Source: Exilibacterium sp. (GTDB taxonomy: Bacteria > Pseudomonadota > Gammaproteobacteria > Pseudomonadales > Cellvibrionaceae). Taken from it: DNA of 34,749 bases. The position numbers and the translations under genes were made by a program. Position 1 is the stretch's first letter; each line of letters starts with the position of its first letter. The notes beneath the pieces are model-generated. The model was not told where the DNA came from and did no database searches. It worked only from the letters and a program-made list of their open reading frames with translations. Below, one piece after another: positions 14,767-22,730 of the stretch. The stretch covers positions 1 through 34,749 of the forward strand of contig JANQMH010000111.1 of assembly GCA_028280195.1 (NCBI GenBank). The letters run 5' to 3'.

Positions 14767-16036
14767 CGCTATTGACCGCCGCGCGCCCGCTGCCGGGAGT
14801 GGGGATGCCGGCGGCGCCGTCGGTCTGGCGTTTGAACAGATACAGGGCCAGCAGCAACAGCGCCAGCGGCAACAGCGAAAAGTAAAATGCGGTTTTGCCG
14901 CCGAAGGCCTGGAACAGACTGCCGGTGATCAGCGAACCGGTGGTGCCGCCCAGCGCTGAGAATACCACGATCAGGCCCGACATGGGGGCGTGCTGGCGCA
15001 CCGGCAGCGCCGACAGAATGACCGAATTGATGGCCGGATATACCGGCGCCAGGCACAGCCCGATCAACGGGAAGATAAACGCCGCCAGCGGTGCCTGCAG
15101 CCAGCTGCTGACTTCGGCAGTGCCGGCGCGGCCCGCCAGCGGCAGGCTGATCAGCACCAGGCAGGCGGCCAGAATCAGCCCCGCCAGCAATACCATAAAC
15201 CAGTCGTAGCGCCGCAGCGCCAGGCCGGCGAAAAACCGTCCCAGCGCCGTCGCCGCCGCCAGTATACTCGCCATCTGAATACTGAGTGAGGCCGACAGGT
15301 TCAGAATCGAGCTGTTGAAGGTCGGCAGCCAGGACATCAGGCTCTGTTCGATCAGCACATAGAGAAATGCGCAGATCACGAATACCAGCACCAGCGGCTT
15401 TATGCTCAGGGCCATCATGGCGGCAAACTCCCGTGCCGGCGAACGCTCTTCCCCGGCCGAGACGCCGGACTCGTCGAGGGGCGCCAGCAGCAGCAGTGCG
15501 CAGGCCGAAAACGCCAGCGCCGCCAGCACATAGTAGACATTCAGCCAGGCGGGCGAACCCGGGTTGCTGTCGTCGACAAAGGCGCTGAAAACAAAGTAGC
15601 CGGACATCACACCGAGCATGAAGAACGATTCCAGAAAGTTCATCAGACTGGCGTGCCTGGCCCGGCTGTCGGTAACCAGCCCAAGGGTGGCAAACACCGA
15701 CACTTTGACCAGCGCAAAGCTGACGCCGATGGCGGCGAACAACAGCTTGGTCATCCAGAAAGCCGGCACCTGCGGCATGGCCAGGCATACCGTACCGACG
15801 AAGGCCAGCGCCAGCATCATACTGCGCCGGTAGCCGATGCGGGCGATAAAAGAGGCCAGCAAAAATGAGGTAATGGCGATACTCAGATCCTTGAAGCCCT
15901 CCAGCACACTGGCCTGGGATTCACTCACGCCATAAGTGCTCTGCACCTGCAGGATGACAGTGCCGACACTGTTGAGCAGCATGGCAAACACAAAGTAGTT
16001 GATAAACAGCGACAGCTTGATCGGCAGGTGTTGCAT
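14759..16036 (-). CDS. MFS sugar transporter (probable trehalose permease)
   Basis: This 425-aa inner-membrane protein has about 12 hydrophobic segments and two six-helix halves separated by a charged loop (about residues 190-210). The opening PIKLSLFINYFVFAMLLNSVG (beginning IKLSLFINYF) and the motif RIGYRRSMMLALAF after TM2 resemble the fucose/hexose permease branch. ATG 16036 is preferred over the longer frame because GGAG lies 6-7 nt upstream. Between the TonB receptor and trehalase genes, it most likely carries trehalose from periplasm to cytoplasm by proton symport. Substrate identity is inferred from neighbours. Its stop overlaps the trehalase start. Confidence 0.88.
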   Translation of the reverse strand: MQHLPIKLSLFINYFVFAMLLNSVGTVILQVQSTYGVSESQASVLEGFKDLSIAITSFLLASFIARIGYRRSMMLALAFVGTVCLAMPQVPAFWMTKLLFAAIGVSFALVKVSVFATLGLVTDSRARHASLMNFLESFFMLGVMSGYFVFSAFVDDSNPGSPAWLNVYYVLAALAFSACALLLLAPLDESGVSAGEERSPAREFAAMMALSIKPLVLVFVICAFLYVLIEQSLMSWLPTFNSSILNLSASLSIQMASILAAATALGRFFAGLALRRYDWFMVLLAGLILAACLVLISLPLAGRAGTAEVSSWLQAPLAAFIFPLIGLCLAPVYPAINSVILSALPVRQHAPMSGLIVVFSALGGTTGSLITGSLFQAFGGKTAFYFSLLPLALLLLALYLFKRQTDGAAGIPTPGSGRAAVNSDA

Positions 16037-16083
16037 ACACAGCTCCGGCAGGTTCAGGCGCCGCGGCAAGCCGGGCGCTCAGG

Positions 16084-16103
16084 CCCGCCCGCAGCGGGGC
16101 GGG
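16084..16103. other. GC-rich intercistronic hairpin
   Basis: A perfect 7-bp stem CCCGCCC/GGGCGGG with a 6-nt loop lies between the receptor gene and the MFS gene. On the transcribed minus strand no U-tract follows, so it should not terminate fully. It more likely protects the upstream receptor mRNA from 3' decay or gives partial attenuation, a common way to make more receptor than permease. Confidence 0.4.
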
Positions 16104-16111
16104 TTTGGCCG

Positions 16112-18469
16112 TTAGAAGGCATAGGCGGCGCTGAAGCGATAGGAGCGGCCGAGAATCGGGCGCGCATTGCTGGCCGCCTGGCCCACCACCCGCGGATCGC
16201 CCTCGGTGAGGCCGTCGTCATCGGTGAGGTTGTCGGCCGACAGCTGCAATGTCAGCTGGTCGGAGAAAGCCACGATCACACCCAGGTCCAGCTTTTCATA
16301 ACCGGGCAATTCCTGGGCGTTGGCCTGGTCGGAAAAACGGTCGTCCACCGCCGACAGCGTACCGTAGACGGTGGCGGTAATCGCGTCAATCTCGAAGTCG
16401 TAGCTGGGTGACAGGCGCAACTGCCAGCCCGGCTGGCGCTGGGCCTCGTTGCCCTCGTCCTCGGGCGGATCGGTATTGGTCAGCTCCGATTCCTGTACGG
16501 TGGCATTCAGCGACAGGCGAAAGCCGGCGTCGTTTTCGTAGACCGCGTCCAGTTCCAGCCCGTAGGCCTCGGAGTCCTGACTCTGCAGCGGCGCGCCCGG
16601 AAAAGGACTGAAGCCGGCGCCGCTGTACTCGTTGTAGAAGACAGTGGCAAACAGGCCGATCTGTTCGGTCGAGAGTTTGTAGCCGATCTCGTACTGGTCG
16701 ACTTCGCGAATCTGGTCGTCTCCCTCGCGCAAGTTGTCGAACGAGGGAAAGCGGCTGCCGGTACTGATGCGGGCGAACACGCCGGCGTCGTCGGACAGCG
16801 CCCAGTTGAGGCCGACCGTGCCGCTGGTTTCCGATTCGTCGTAGTCGAGCAACACATCGTTGCTGCCGTCGGCAAAGCCCTCACCGGAATCCACCGTCAG
16901 CTGGGTGTCGTACTGTTCGTAGCGAACACCGAGATCGAGGGTGAAACTGTCATTGATGATCCAGGTATCGGCGATATAAAACGCATTCGAAGTGGCGTCG
17001 CCGGACTCGCGCAGGCCAAAATTGAAGCAAGCGGCGCCGGGGATGTCGGCACAGGCCAGCTCTTCACCGGTGGCGCTGTCAAGCAGCAGTTCGCCGTTGG
17101 ATTTTACCTCTACGCCCACCTGATTGCCGATCGACCACCAGTCATCGCTGGAAAAGTCGGCCTGATAGTAGCCCACCGTGAGGGTGTGCCTGTCCCATTC
17201 CTTGCTCAGGCTCAACTCGTTGCTGATGGAGCGAATTTCCTTGTCCACTACCCAGAAGCCGAGCGCCTGTACGAAGTCGTTCTGACCCAGCGCGCGGCCG
17301 GTGATCTGGGTTTCGACATCGATACCGCCGAGAGCGGAGACCGGCACCGCGCTGCCGGCTGGCACCAGCCCGCGGGTATTGGCATCACCGGTGGTGATAC
17401 TGAAGCGATCGCGGAGGGTCCAGCCGTCGCCGAGGTCGAACTCGATACTGCCGCCGGTGATGCTGCCGTCAAAGCCGCGGCCATCGCCGAAGTCGAATTC
17501 CCGGGTATCGCCGTCGGGGTTGATGGTAATTTCGCGGAAGCGGGTGGCTGTGCCGAGATAGGTGAACGTCCCTGCGTCGACGCCGGGCGCAGCGATGGGA
17601 ATCGGCAGATACCAGGTGCCGTGGTCGTCAGTGGCGCGGTGGTAGACGTTGACCTTGCCGTTGTCGAAATGCCTGGTCAGGTTGACGGTGAACTGCTGTC
17701 CCTCCTCGGTATCGAACTGCGTGTCGCGAATACCGGGCGAACTCTTGATGTAGCCGCCGATCATATAGTAGAGATCGTCGGCCAGCGCGCCGCTGAGTAC
17801 CCCGTCGACACGCTGCAGGTCGTAGTCCGAGGTGGTGTATTTGAGCAGGCCGGTGGTGTCGTCACCGCCCTCTTTGAGTACGAAATTGGTGGTCAGCCCC
17901 ACCTGGCCGTTGGAGAAGATCGGGTTGGGGCCGCCGCGCAGCGCCTCCACCCGCTGCACTGTTTCATCGATACGAAACAGGGTGGAGTTTTCCAGAAAAG
18001 ACAGGGTAGAGGGCGGAAAAATAGGCGCTCCCTGCAATTGCACGGTAACGAATTCGGCGTCACCGGAACTGGGGAAACCGCGCACGAAGATATTGGCGCC
18101 GCTGACCCCGCCGGAACTTTCCGACCAGACACCGGGGATCAGCTTGAACAGATCGGCGGTGCTTTTTGGTGCATACTGGTCGATATCGCTGTCGTCGACC
18201 GTGGTGATGGCAAAACTGGCGTCGAGCTTGCGCACTCCCGCGCCGCCGGCCGTACCCACCACCACTACCTCTTCGAGCAGGCCCTGACCGCTCTCCTGGG
18301 CCGCCGCCGGGGCGCTGGCTGCGGTCAGGGCGCAGGCCAGGGTGAGGCGCAGAAACGGCAGTTTTGCGGTGTTTTCCAGCGGCGGCCACTGCTGCTGCCC
18401 ACTGTAGCACTCGCGCTGGTCGGTATTGCCTTTACGGGTAGAAATCATCGTCTGATTGGTCTTCATCAT
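16112..18469 (-). CDS. TonB-dependent outer-membrane receptor (probable trehalose/maltooligosaccharide uptake)
   Basis: This 785-aa receptor has an unusually long N-region, then a signal core LRLTLACALTAASAPAAAQ ending near residue 57. A TonB-box-like LEEVVVVG follows at 65-72. The plug domain is about 80-200 (FAITTVDDSDI, LFKLIPGVW, IFVRGFPSSGD, VEALRGGPNPIFSNG). A 22-strand barrel ends RSYRFSAAYAF with terminal Phe. No STN signalling domain is present, so it is not part of a sigma/anti-sigma relay. Two adjacent ATGs (18469, 18466) follow GACGAGGTGT. It is first in an operon with the MFS permease and trehalase, and divergent from lacI with operator-like palindromes between. The ligand is inferred from the operon. 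Confidence 0.93.
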   Translation of the reverse strand: MMKTNQTMISTRKGNTDQRECYSGQQQWPPLENTAKLPFLRLTLACALTAASAPAAAQESGQGLLEEVVVVGTAGGAGVRKLDASFAITTVDDSDIDQYAPKSTADLFKLIPGVWSESSGGVSGANIFVRGFPSSGDAEFVTVQLQGAPIFPPSTLSFLENSTLFRIDETVQRVEALRGGPNPIFSNGQVGLTTNFVLKEGGDDTTGLLKYTTSDYDLQRVDGVLSGALADDLYYMIGGYIKSSPGIRDTQFDTEEGQQFTVNLTRHFDNGKVNVYHRATDDHGTWYLPIPIAAPGVDAGTFTYLGTATRFREITINPDGDTREFDFGDGRGFDGSITGGSIEFDLGDGWTLRDRFSITTGDANTRGLVPAGSAVPVSALGGIDVETQITGRALGQNDFVQALGFWVVDKEIRSISNELSLSKEWDRHTLTVGYYQADFSSDDWWSIGNQVGVEVKSNGELLLDSATGEELACADIPGAACFNFGLRESGDATSNAFYIADTWIINDSFTLDLGVRYEQYDTQLTVDSGEGFADGSNDVLLDYDESETSGTVGLNWALSDDAGVFARISTGSRFPSFDNLREGDDQIREVDQYEIGYKLSTEQIGLFATVFYNEYSGAGFSPFPGAPLQSQDSEAYGLELDAVYENDAGFRLSLNATVQESELTNTDPPEDEGNEAQRQPGWQLRLSPSYDFEIDAITATVYGTLSAVDDRFSDQANAQELPGYEKLDLGVIVAFSDQLTLQLSADNLTDDDGLTEGDPRVVGQAASNARPILGRSYRFSAAYAF

Positions 18470-18654
18470 ACACCTCGTCCTGTTTACCCGGTTTATTGGA
18501 ATCGGCCCGGCGGACAGGCATCCGCTGGCCCTGTTAGATAAAAGTCGTCGGTGACACCACAACTGTTGCAATCTTGTGTTTGTCTTGTCGGGTGCTGCTG
18601 AGCGCGGCGCAGGCGCTGTTCTACGCACTGCCCGAGTGTTACATTACAAGTTTA

Positions 18655-18692
18655 TGAAATGCATTCCAATCATTTTTTTGAAATCAATTTCA
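18655..18692. promoter_or_regulatory. Two LacI-type operator candidates between lacI and the TonB receptor gene
   Basis: TGAAATGCATTCCA (18655-18668) and TGAAATCAATTTCA (18679-18692) are 14-bp near-palindromes, each with one mismatched pair. They share the half-site TGAAAT and their centres are 24 bp apart. Even-spaced 14-bp palindromes with a central CG, CA or GC step are typical of LacI-family sites. A further half-site, TGAAATCGG, lies at 18724. On the minus strand the first site overlaps a possible -35 (TTGGAA) of the receptor promoter, consistent with repression. The rest of the 397-bp gap (18470-18866) holds no gene. Confidence 0.5.
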
Positions 18693-18835
18693 TAAGTGTT
18701 CCGTGGCGCCTCGCTTTACCGCTTGAAATCGGTTGTTGCTGGCCGGTTAAATTGAAAAAGCCATTGAGGCCCCAAGCCGGGAGACAGTTGGACAGTGGAT
18801 ATTTTTTAGCAAAAGAGATGGCTTTAATGCTATTT

Positions 18836-18844
18836 TGCTATAAG
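18836..18844 (+). promoter_or_regulatory. Extended -10 promoter candidate for lacI
   Basis: TGCTATAAG matches an extended -10 element (TGnTATAAT, one mismatch), ending 22 bp before ATG 18867. No clear -35 is visible 17 bp upstream, as is common for extended -10 promoters. Confidence 0.45.
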
Positions 18845-18866
18845 TCTACTGAGAACCGCGGTATCT

Positions 18867-18938
18867 ATGGCGAACAAGAAAACCATGCCGAACAAGAAAA
18901 CCATGTCGAATAAGAAAAGCACGCCGGATAAGAAAACC
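18867..18938 (+). repeat. 18-bp in-frame tandem repeat (4 copies) at the lacI start
   Basis: The units begin at 18867, 18885, 18903 and 18921, each close to ATGCCGAACAAGAAAACC. They encode MANKKT, MPNKKT, MSNKKS and TPDKKT. The first three start with ATG, and the first two differ by one base. The Lys-rich arm precedes the DNA-binding domain and adds positive charge near DNA. Confidence 0.9.
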
Positions 18939-19931
18939 ACCACCATGGCGGATATTGCGCGGCTGGCCAAGGTTTCCAAGCCCACCGTGTCGCGCGCGCT
19001 CAATAACAGTCCGCTGATCAATGCCGAGACCAAGAAGCGGGTGCTGGCGGTGGCCCGCGAGCACGGCTATGCGGCCAACCGCAATGCCCAGAAGCTGCGG
19101 CAAAAACGCACCAATACCATTGCCGTATCGCTGGATTTCGTCTCCCACCGCAAGAATCATATCGCCGACCCCTTTATCTACCAGCTGCTGGCCGGCGTCT
19201 CCGAGGCGCTTGGAGAACGCAACCAGGACCTGCTGTTATGCGCCCCCAGCCATAACAATATCGAGGCGTTCCGGCATATCGTCTCTTCGAAAGGGGCCGA
19301 CGGCTTCATTTTCCTCGGCCAGGGGCACCGCGAAGAGATGCTCGATGCCATCTGCCAGCTGCAGGCACCCATCGTGGTCTGGGGGGCCGGCCTGGGTGAG
19401 AAGCCTTACTGCGTTGTCGGCAGTGACAACTTCCTCGGCGGCCTGCTGGTGGGGCGTTATTTCGCCGGGCGCAAGCGCCGCCGCTGGCTGTTCGCCGGCG
19501 ATACCTCGTTCCGGGAGATTTACTGGCGCCGCGTCGGTTTCAAACAGGCGGCGGCGGAGGCCGGCGGCAGCATCGATATCGCCGATCTGGTGCTGAGTGA
19601 CTTTTCCTACGACTCTGCTTACGATGCGGCGCTCGGCCTTCTCGACAGTACCGCGGTGCTGCCGGATGCGGTATTTGCCTTCAGCGATACCGCCGCCATG
19701 GCCTTTATTCGCGCGCTGCAGGATCGGCGCCTGTCGGTTCCCGAAGCGGTCTCGGTGGTGGGTTACAACGATATTCCGGCGGCGGCCTATTTCAGCCCGC
19801 CGGTCACCACCGTGCGCCAGGATGCCTATCAGGCCGGCAAACTGCTGGTAGCGAAACTGATGCAATTGCTCGACAATCAGTCCCCCGCCTCGGAAACCAT
19901 TAAAACCCAGCTGATTGTGCGCGCCAGCTGA
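18867..19931 (+). CDS. LacI-family transcriptional regulator of the trehalose locus
   Basis: This 354-aa regulator has a Lys-rich tandem-repeat head (1-26). The LacI helix-turn-helix (TMADIARLAKVSKPTVSRAL, about 26-45) and hinge helix follow. A periplasmic-binding-protein-like sensor domain starts with NTIAVSLDF (about 84-92) and ends before residue 345. It contains ADGFIFLGQG, DNFLGG (inducer contact region) and VVGYNDIPAA. It is divergent from the TonB receptor-MFS-trehalase operon, so it should repress that operon until trehalose or a derivative binds. The start may be 18867, 18885, 18903 or 18945, because the repeats each supply an ATG. The HTH begins right after the last one. Confidence 0.93.
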   Translation: MANKKTMPNKKTMSNKKSTPDKKTTTMADIARLAKVSKPTVSRALNNSPLINAETKKRVLAVAREHGYAANRNAQKLRQKRTNTIAVSLDFVSHRKNHIADPFIYQLLAGVSEALGERNQDLLLCAPSHNNIEAFRHIVSSKGADGFIFLGQGHREEMLDAICQLQAPIVVWGAGLGEKPYCVVGSDNFLGGLLVGRYFAGRKRRRWLFAGDTSFREIYWRRVGFKQAAAEAGGSIDIADLVLSDFSYDSAYDAALGLLDSTAVLPDAVFAFSDTAAMAFIRALQDRRLSVPEAVSVVGYNDIPAAAYFSPPVTTVRQDAYQAGKLLVAKLMQLLDNQSPASETIKTQLIVRAS

Positions 19932-20415
19932 TACCTTTCCGAGTACTTCATAAGACTGTCACAGAGCTGCTGTAACTTCCCCTGTCCAGTGACTGCCGTA
20001 ACGAGCCACGGATCGTGCCCGCATCGGCCGGCTGTATTTTTTGCATCAGGAAAAGCGACAATGGAAGACTATCTCGAAGACTTACTGGAAATTGGCGACG
20101 AAGAGCTGGACGATGAATGGCTCGATGACTGCGCGGATCTGTAGGCGGCGCTGGCAATTGTATTGAGTTGCAATTCGCAGTCAGCCGGCATTTTTATTCC
20201 TCAAACACCCACTTCTTGGCACGATCGATAACTTTCATTCCATAAAGTGATGATCGGATCACAGCGCCAGTGCATTTTGTAGTCAATAATGTACAAGCGT
20301 TATTCTCGAGAACCCGATGGTAGCCAGGTCGCGCAAAGCCGGTCAGCAATGAAACCACCTGTTTGCTCCGAGATCCCTGTAGTTGAGATGGCAGTTGCGG
20401 CGAACCGTATAAGAT
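19932..20415. other. Intergenic region after lacI
   Basis: Apart from the 27-aa mini-ORF at 20061-20144 this 484-bp stretch contains no convincing gene. CTGTCACAGAGCTGCTGT at 19953-19970 weakly resembles a PhoB box (about 11 of 18 positions). The part from 20160 to 20415 looks less GC-rich than the surroundings. A minus-strand open frame there (20194-20439, ending KVIDRAKKWVFEE) has no ribosome site or family signature; it could be decayed coding DNA. Confidence 0.45.
20061..20144 (+). CDS. 27-aa very acidic small protein
   Basis: ATG 20061 follows AGGAAAAG at ideal distance and opens a 27-codon ORF ending at TAG 20142-20144. The product begins MEDYLEDLLEIGDEELDD and has 14 Asp or Glu among 27 residues, no Lys or Arg, and one Cys. 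The regular spacing of Leu, Ile and acidic residues suits an amphipathic helix. A strong ribosome site, a clean stop and a biased composition argue for a real gene. It stands alone downstream of lacI, with no recognised family. Confidence 0.55.
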   Translation: MEDYLEDLLEIGDEELDDEWLDDCADL

Positions 20416-21792
20416 ATGGCAACGAAACCCGAACAGCATACCCAGGCTGTGCTATTTTTGGAACACAACTGCGTGGTTCGGGAGATGCTTTTTGCCGAAT
20501 TCGAGGCCATACTCGACGGCTTCGTGCCGGTCGCCGACAAGGCCGGTGACACTGCCAGGGCGGTTTTTGTCTGCATTGACGCGCGCCTGAAAATCAAGGC
20601 GGCGGTTTTTTTTCTCATCAGTTTCGACAGCCGCGGCTATGCCGACCAGCGCTGGAACGTCCCCCTGGAACAGTTTGCCGACACCGCCGCCCGCGGCCCG
20701 GACCTGGGCGCCGGCCCGATTCGGCTCGCCTGTCACAGTCAATGTCCGGTGGCCTGGCACCAGCAGCATCTGTGGGATCCGGATATGACACCCGGCTCCA
20801 ATAACTTCGTGCTGCTGCGCAAATCCGCCATCCGCAACCGACTCGGCCTGACGGTGGAGGAAGCGGCCGAGCCGCCGCCGCCCCAGCCGCCGCCTGCGGC
20901 GGCGGCACCGCCGCAGATTATCGAACCGGAGGCGCTGGAGCGCCACCTGACGCAGAAGCTCCACAATCAGTACGAGCAGGAGTTTCGCGATCGCATGGCA
21001 CAGCTGCTGAAAGAGCAGCGCCTGCGCATACTGACCCTGAATTCGAAACGCAAACAGGAATTGCAGGAGCTGCAGCTGGAGCATCAGCGCCGCAGTCAGG
21101 ACCATCACGAGAAAATCGAGCAGATGCGCTGCATGCTCCAGGACGAGCAACAGCGCAACCAGCAACTGAAGCAAACCATCGACGGCCAGGCGGCGAAAAT
21201 CGAGGGCGTGCGCGAGTACTTCGAGCACAAGCTGAAAACCGCCAAGTCGGTGGAAATCGCCCAGTTGCAGACGCTGAAAACCAATTTTGAAATGGAGCTG
21301 GATGCCAAGATTGAAGCGGCCACCACGGAGCTGAAAGAAAAGCTGCAGATGCGCGATGTGGAGTTGATGTACCGCAACGAACTCTCCGCCAAACTGAACG
21401 AGGAGATCTCGCGACTGCGCCAGGAAAACCAGCAGCTGCTGTCAAACAGCGCCGACCAGCTGCTCGACAAAATGAGTCGCAACGGTATCAGCTTTGTCGC
21501 CTTCCACCCGGGTGCGGGGCATATGACCATACCGCTCGGCGACATGGCCACCTACCTCGACAACCCCGGCGCCTATGCCGCCGAGCGCTGCGGCGTCAGC
21601 GAAAAACAGTACGATGACTGGCTTGCACACTATACCTCGCCCACCTGTCAGGCGCTCAATGAGCGGGGTGAACTGTGCGGTGCGCTGCTGGCCCGCGTCG
21701 AGTCGCCGGTCGACTTCCACAGCGGCGAAAGCGACCGCTGCGACTGCCACCAGCCCAAAGCGCCGCAGACCCTGACGATTGTTCAAGGTTGA
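20416..21792 (+). CDS. Coiled-coil protein of unknown function with N-terminal globular domain and C-terminal Cys motif
   Basis: This 458-aa protein has a conserved-looking globular N-domain (about 8-145, with VLFLEHNCVVREMLFAEFE, GPDLGAGPIRLACHSQC and the pair Cys106/Cys110). A Pro/Ala linker (152-166) leads to a long coiled coil (about 175-350, rich in Gln, Glu, Leu and Lys). The terminal domain has CGV, CQALNERGELCG and CDCH (Cys392, 411, 421, 442, 444), which could bind zinc. There is no signal peptide, membrane segment or Walker motif. I recall similar proteins carrying vague chromosome-partitioning labels in databases, but nothing here shows ParA chemistry. Its end overlaps the next gene by 14 bp, so the two are coupled. 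ATG 20416 lacks a clear ribosome site. Confidence 0.75.
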   Translation: MATKPEQHTQAVLFLEHNCVVREMLFAEFEAILDGFVPVADKAGDTARAVFVCIDARLKIKAAVFFLISFDSRGYADQRWNVPLEQFADTAARGPDLGAGPIRLACHSQCPVAWHQQHLWDPDMTPGSNNFVLLRKSAIRNRLGLTVEEAAEPPPPQPPPAAAAPPQIIEPEALERHLTQKLHNQYEQEFRDRMAQLLKEQRLRILTLNSKRKQELQELQLEHQRRSQDHHEKIEQMRCMLQDEQQRNQQLKQTIDGQAAKIEGVREYFEHKLKTAKSVEIAQLQTLKTNFEMELDAKIEAATTELKEKLQMRDVELMYRNELSAKLNEEISRLRQENQQLLSNSADQLLDKMSRNGISFVAFHPGAGHMTIPLGDMATYLDNPGAYAAERCGVSEKQYDDWLAHYTSPTCQALNERGELCGALLARVESPVDFHSGESDRCDCHQPKAPQTLTIVQG

Positions 21793-22699
21793 TACCCCGC
21801 CGCTGCAGCCAGTCGACTGGCCGGTATTTGCAGCTGCCGGCGTCGAGCTGTATATCAAGCGCGACGACCTGCTCGACAGCGTCTGCTCCGGCAACAAGCT
21901 GTATAAACTGCACCGACACCTGCAGCTTGCCAACGCCCAGGGAGCCACGCGGCTGCTGAGCTTTGGCGGGGCCTATTCCAACCACCTGCACGCGCTGGCA
22001 GCGCTCGGCCGGCGCCTCGGTCTGAGCACCATCGGTATCGTGCGCGGCGAGCGCCCGGCGCAGTTGAGTCCCACCTTGCTGGATGCCGAGCGCTGGGGCA
22101 TGCAACTGGGCTTCATCTCCCGCAGCGACTACCGCCGTAAGCACACCCGGGCCTTCGGCGAACGCCTGCGGGCGCAGTGGGGCGAGTTTTACCGTGTGCC
22201 CGAAGGCGCCGGCGATGTGATCGGCGCGCGCGGCTGCCGCGCCATGGCCGGCGCCATCGCCGCGCAGTTGCCCGGTGGCGCAGAGCATGTCTGCGTTCCC
22301 TGCGGCACCGGCGCCACCCTGGCGGGGCTGGCCTCGGCGCTGCCCGCCGGTGTCACCGCGCACGGCTTTGCGGTGTTGAAGGGCGGCAACCGGGAGGGCG
22401 AAGCCGACTTGCAGGACAGCGTTGCAGCGCTGATTGCACAGCTGGGCGGCACGGCCGCGCAATGGCGGCTGCACCGGGGTTTTCACGCCGGTGGCTATGC
22501 CCGCTTTCCCGACCGGTTGCGGGCGTTCATGGCGGCGTTTGAAGCCCGCACCGGCATTCTTCTCGATCCCGTGTATACTGTGAAGATGATCCGCGGCCTG
22601 GCCTGGCTGGCAGAGCGCGGCGCTTTCAACCGCGGCGAGCGGATCGTTGCCATTCACACCGGCGGGCTGCAGGGACGTCGCGGCTTTGGCCTCGATTGA
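21779..22699 (+). CDS. PLP-dependent deaminase/desulfhydrase, ACC deaminase/D-cysteine desulfhydrase family
   Basis: This 306-aa protein is a fold-type II PLP enzyme. The Schiff-base lysine is Lys40 in CSGNKLYKL. FGGAYSNHLHALAA is the substrate-carboxylate loop, and CGTGATLAG is the phosphate-binding glycine loop. Family members deaminate 1-aminocyclopropane-1-carboxylate or release H2S from D-cysteine, and short marine homologues are usually of unknown substrate. The only upstream start in frame is TTG 21779, inside the last codons of the coiled-coil gene (14-bp overlap), so translation likely depends on the upstream gene. It is followed 31 bp later by the cNMP-binding/rhodanese gene. A link to sulfur chemistry with that rhodanese is possible but inferred. 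Confidence 0.85.
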   Translation: MFKVDTPPLQPVDWPVFAAAGVELYIKRDDLLDSVCSGNKLYKLHRHLQLANAQGATRLLSFGGAYSNHLHALAALGRRLGLSTIGIVRGERPAQLSPTLLDAERWGMQLGFISRSDYRRKHTRAFGERLRAQWGEFYRVPEGAGDVIGARGCRAMAGAIAAQLPGGAEHVCVPCGTGATLAGLASALPAGVTAHGFAVLKGGNREGEADLQDSVAALIAQLGGTAAQWRLHRGFHAGGYARFPDRLRAFMAAFEARTGILLDPVYTVKMIRGLAWLAERGAFNRGERIVAIHTGGLQGRRGFGLD

Positions 22700-22730
22700 A
22701 CCGGTGGGTTTACTACCGGTGAGTTTATCT

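Noticed and set aside
15600-15788. 339-aa minus-strand frame inside the MFS gene region (14769-15788)
   Set aside because: It is the +1 shadow of the permease, with Gly/Ala/Arg-rich low-quality sequence and no family motif.
17186-18541. 451-aa plus-strand frame opposite the TonB receptor
   Set aside because: It is antisense to a receptor with clear domains, and its composition is typical of an antisense shadow in GC-rich DNA.
20194-20439. 81-aa minus-strand frame in the gap before the coiled-coil gene
   Set aside because: No ribosome site and no recognisable family; it extends into the next gene. It could be decayed coding DNA but cannot be supported.
20416-21792. ParA-type partition ATPase for the coiled-coil protein
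   Set aside because: No Walker A or deviant Walker A motif is present, and the sequence is mostly coiled coil.
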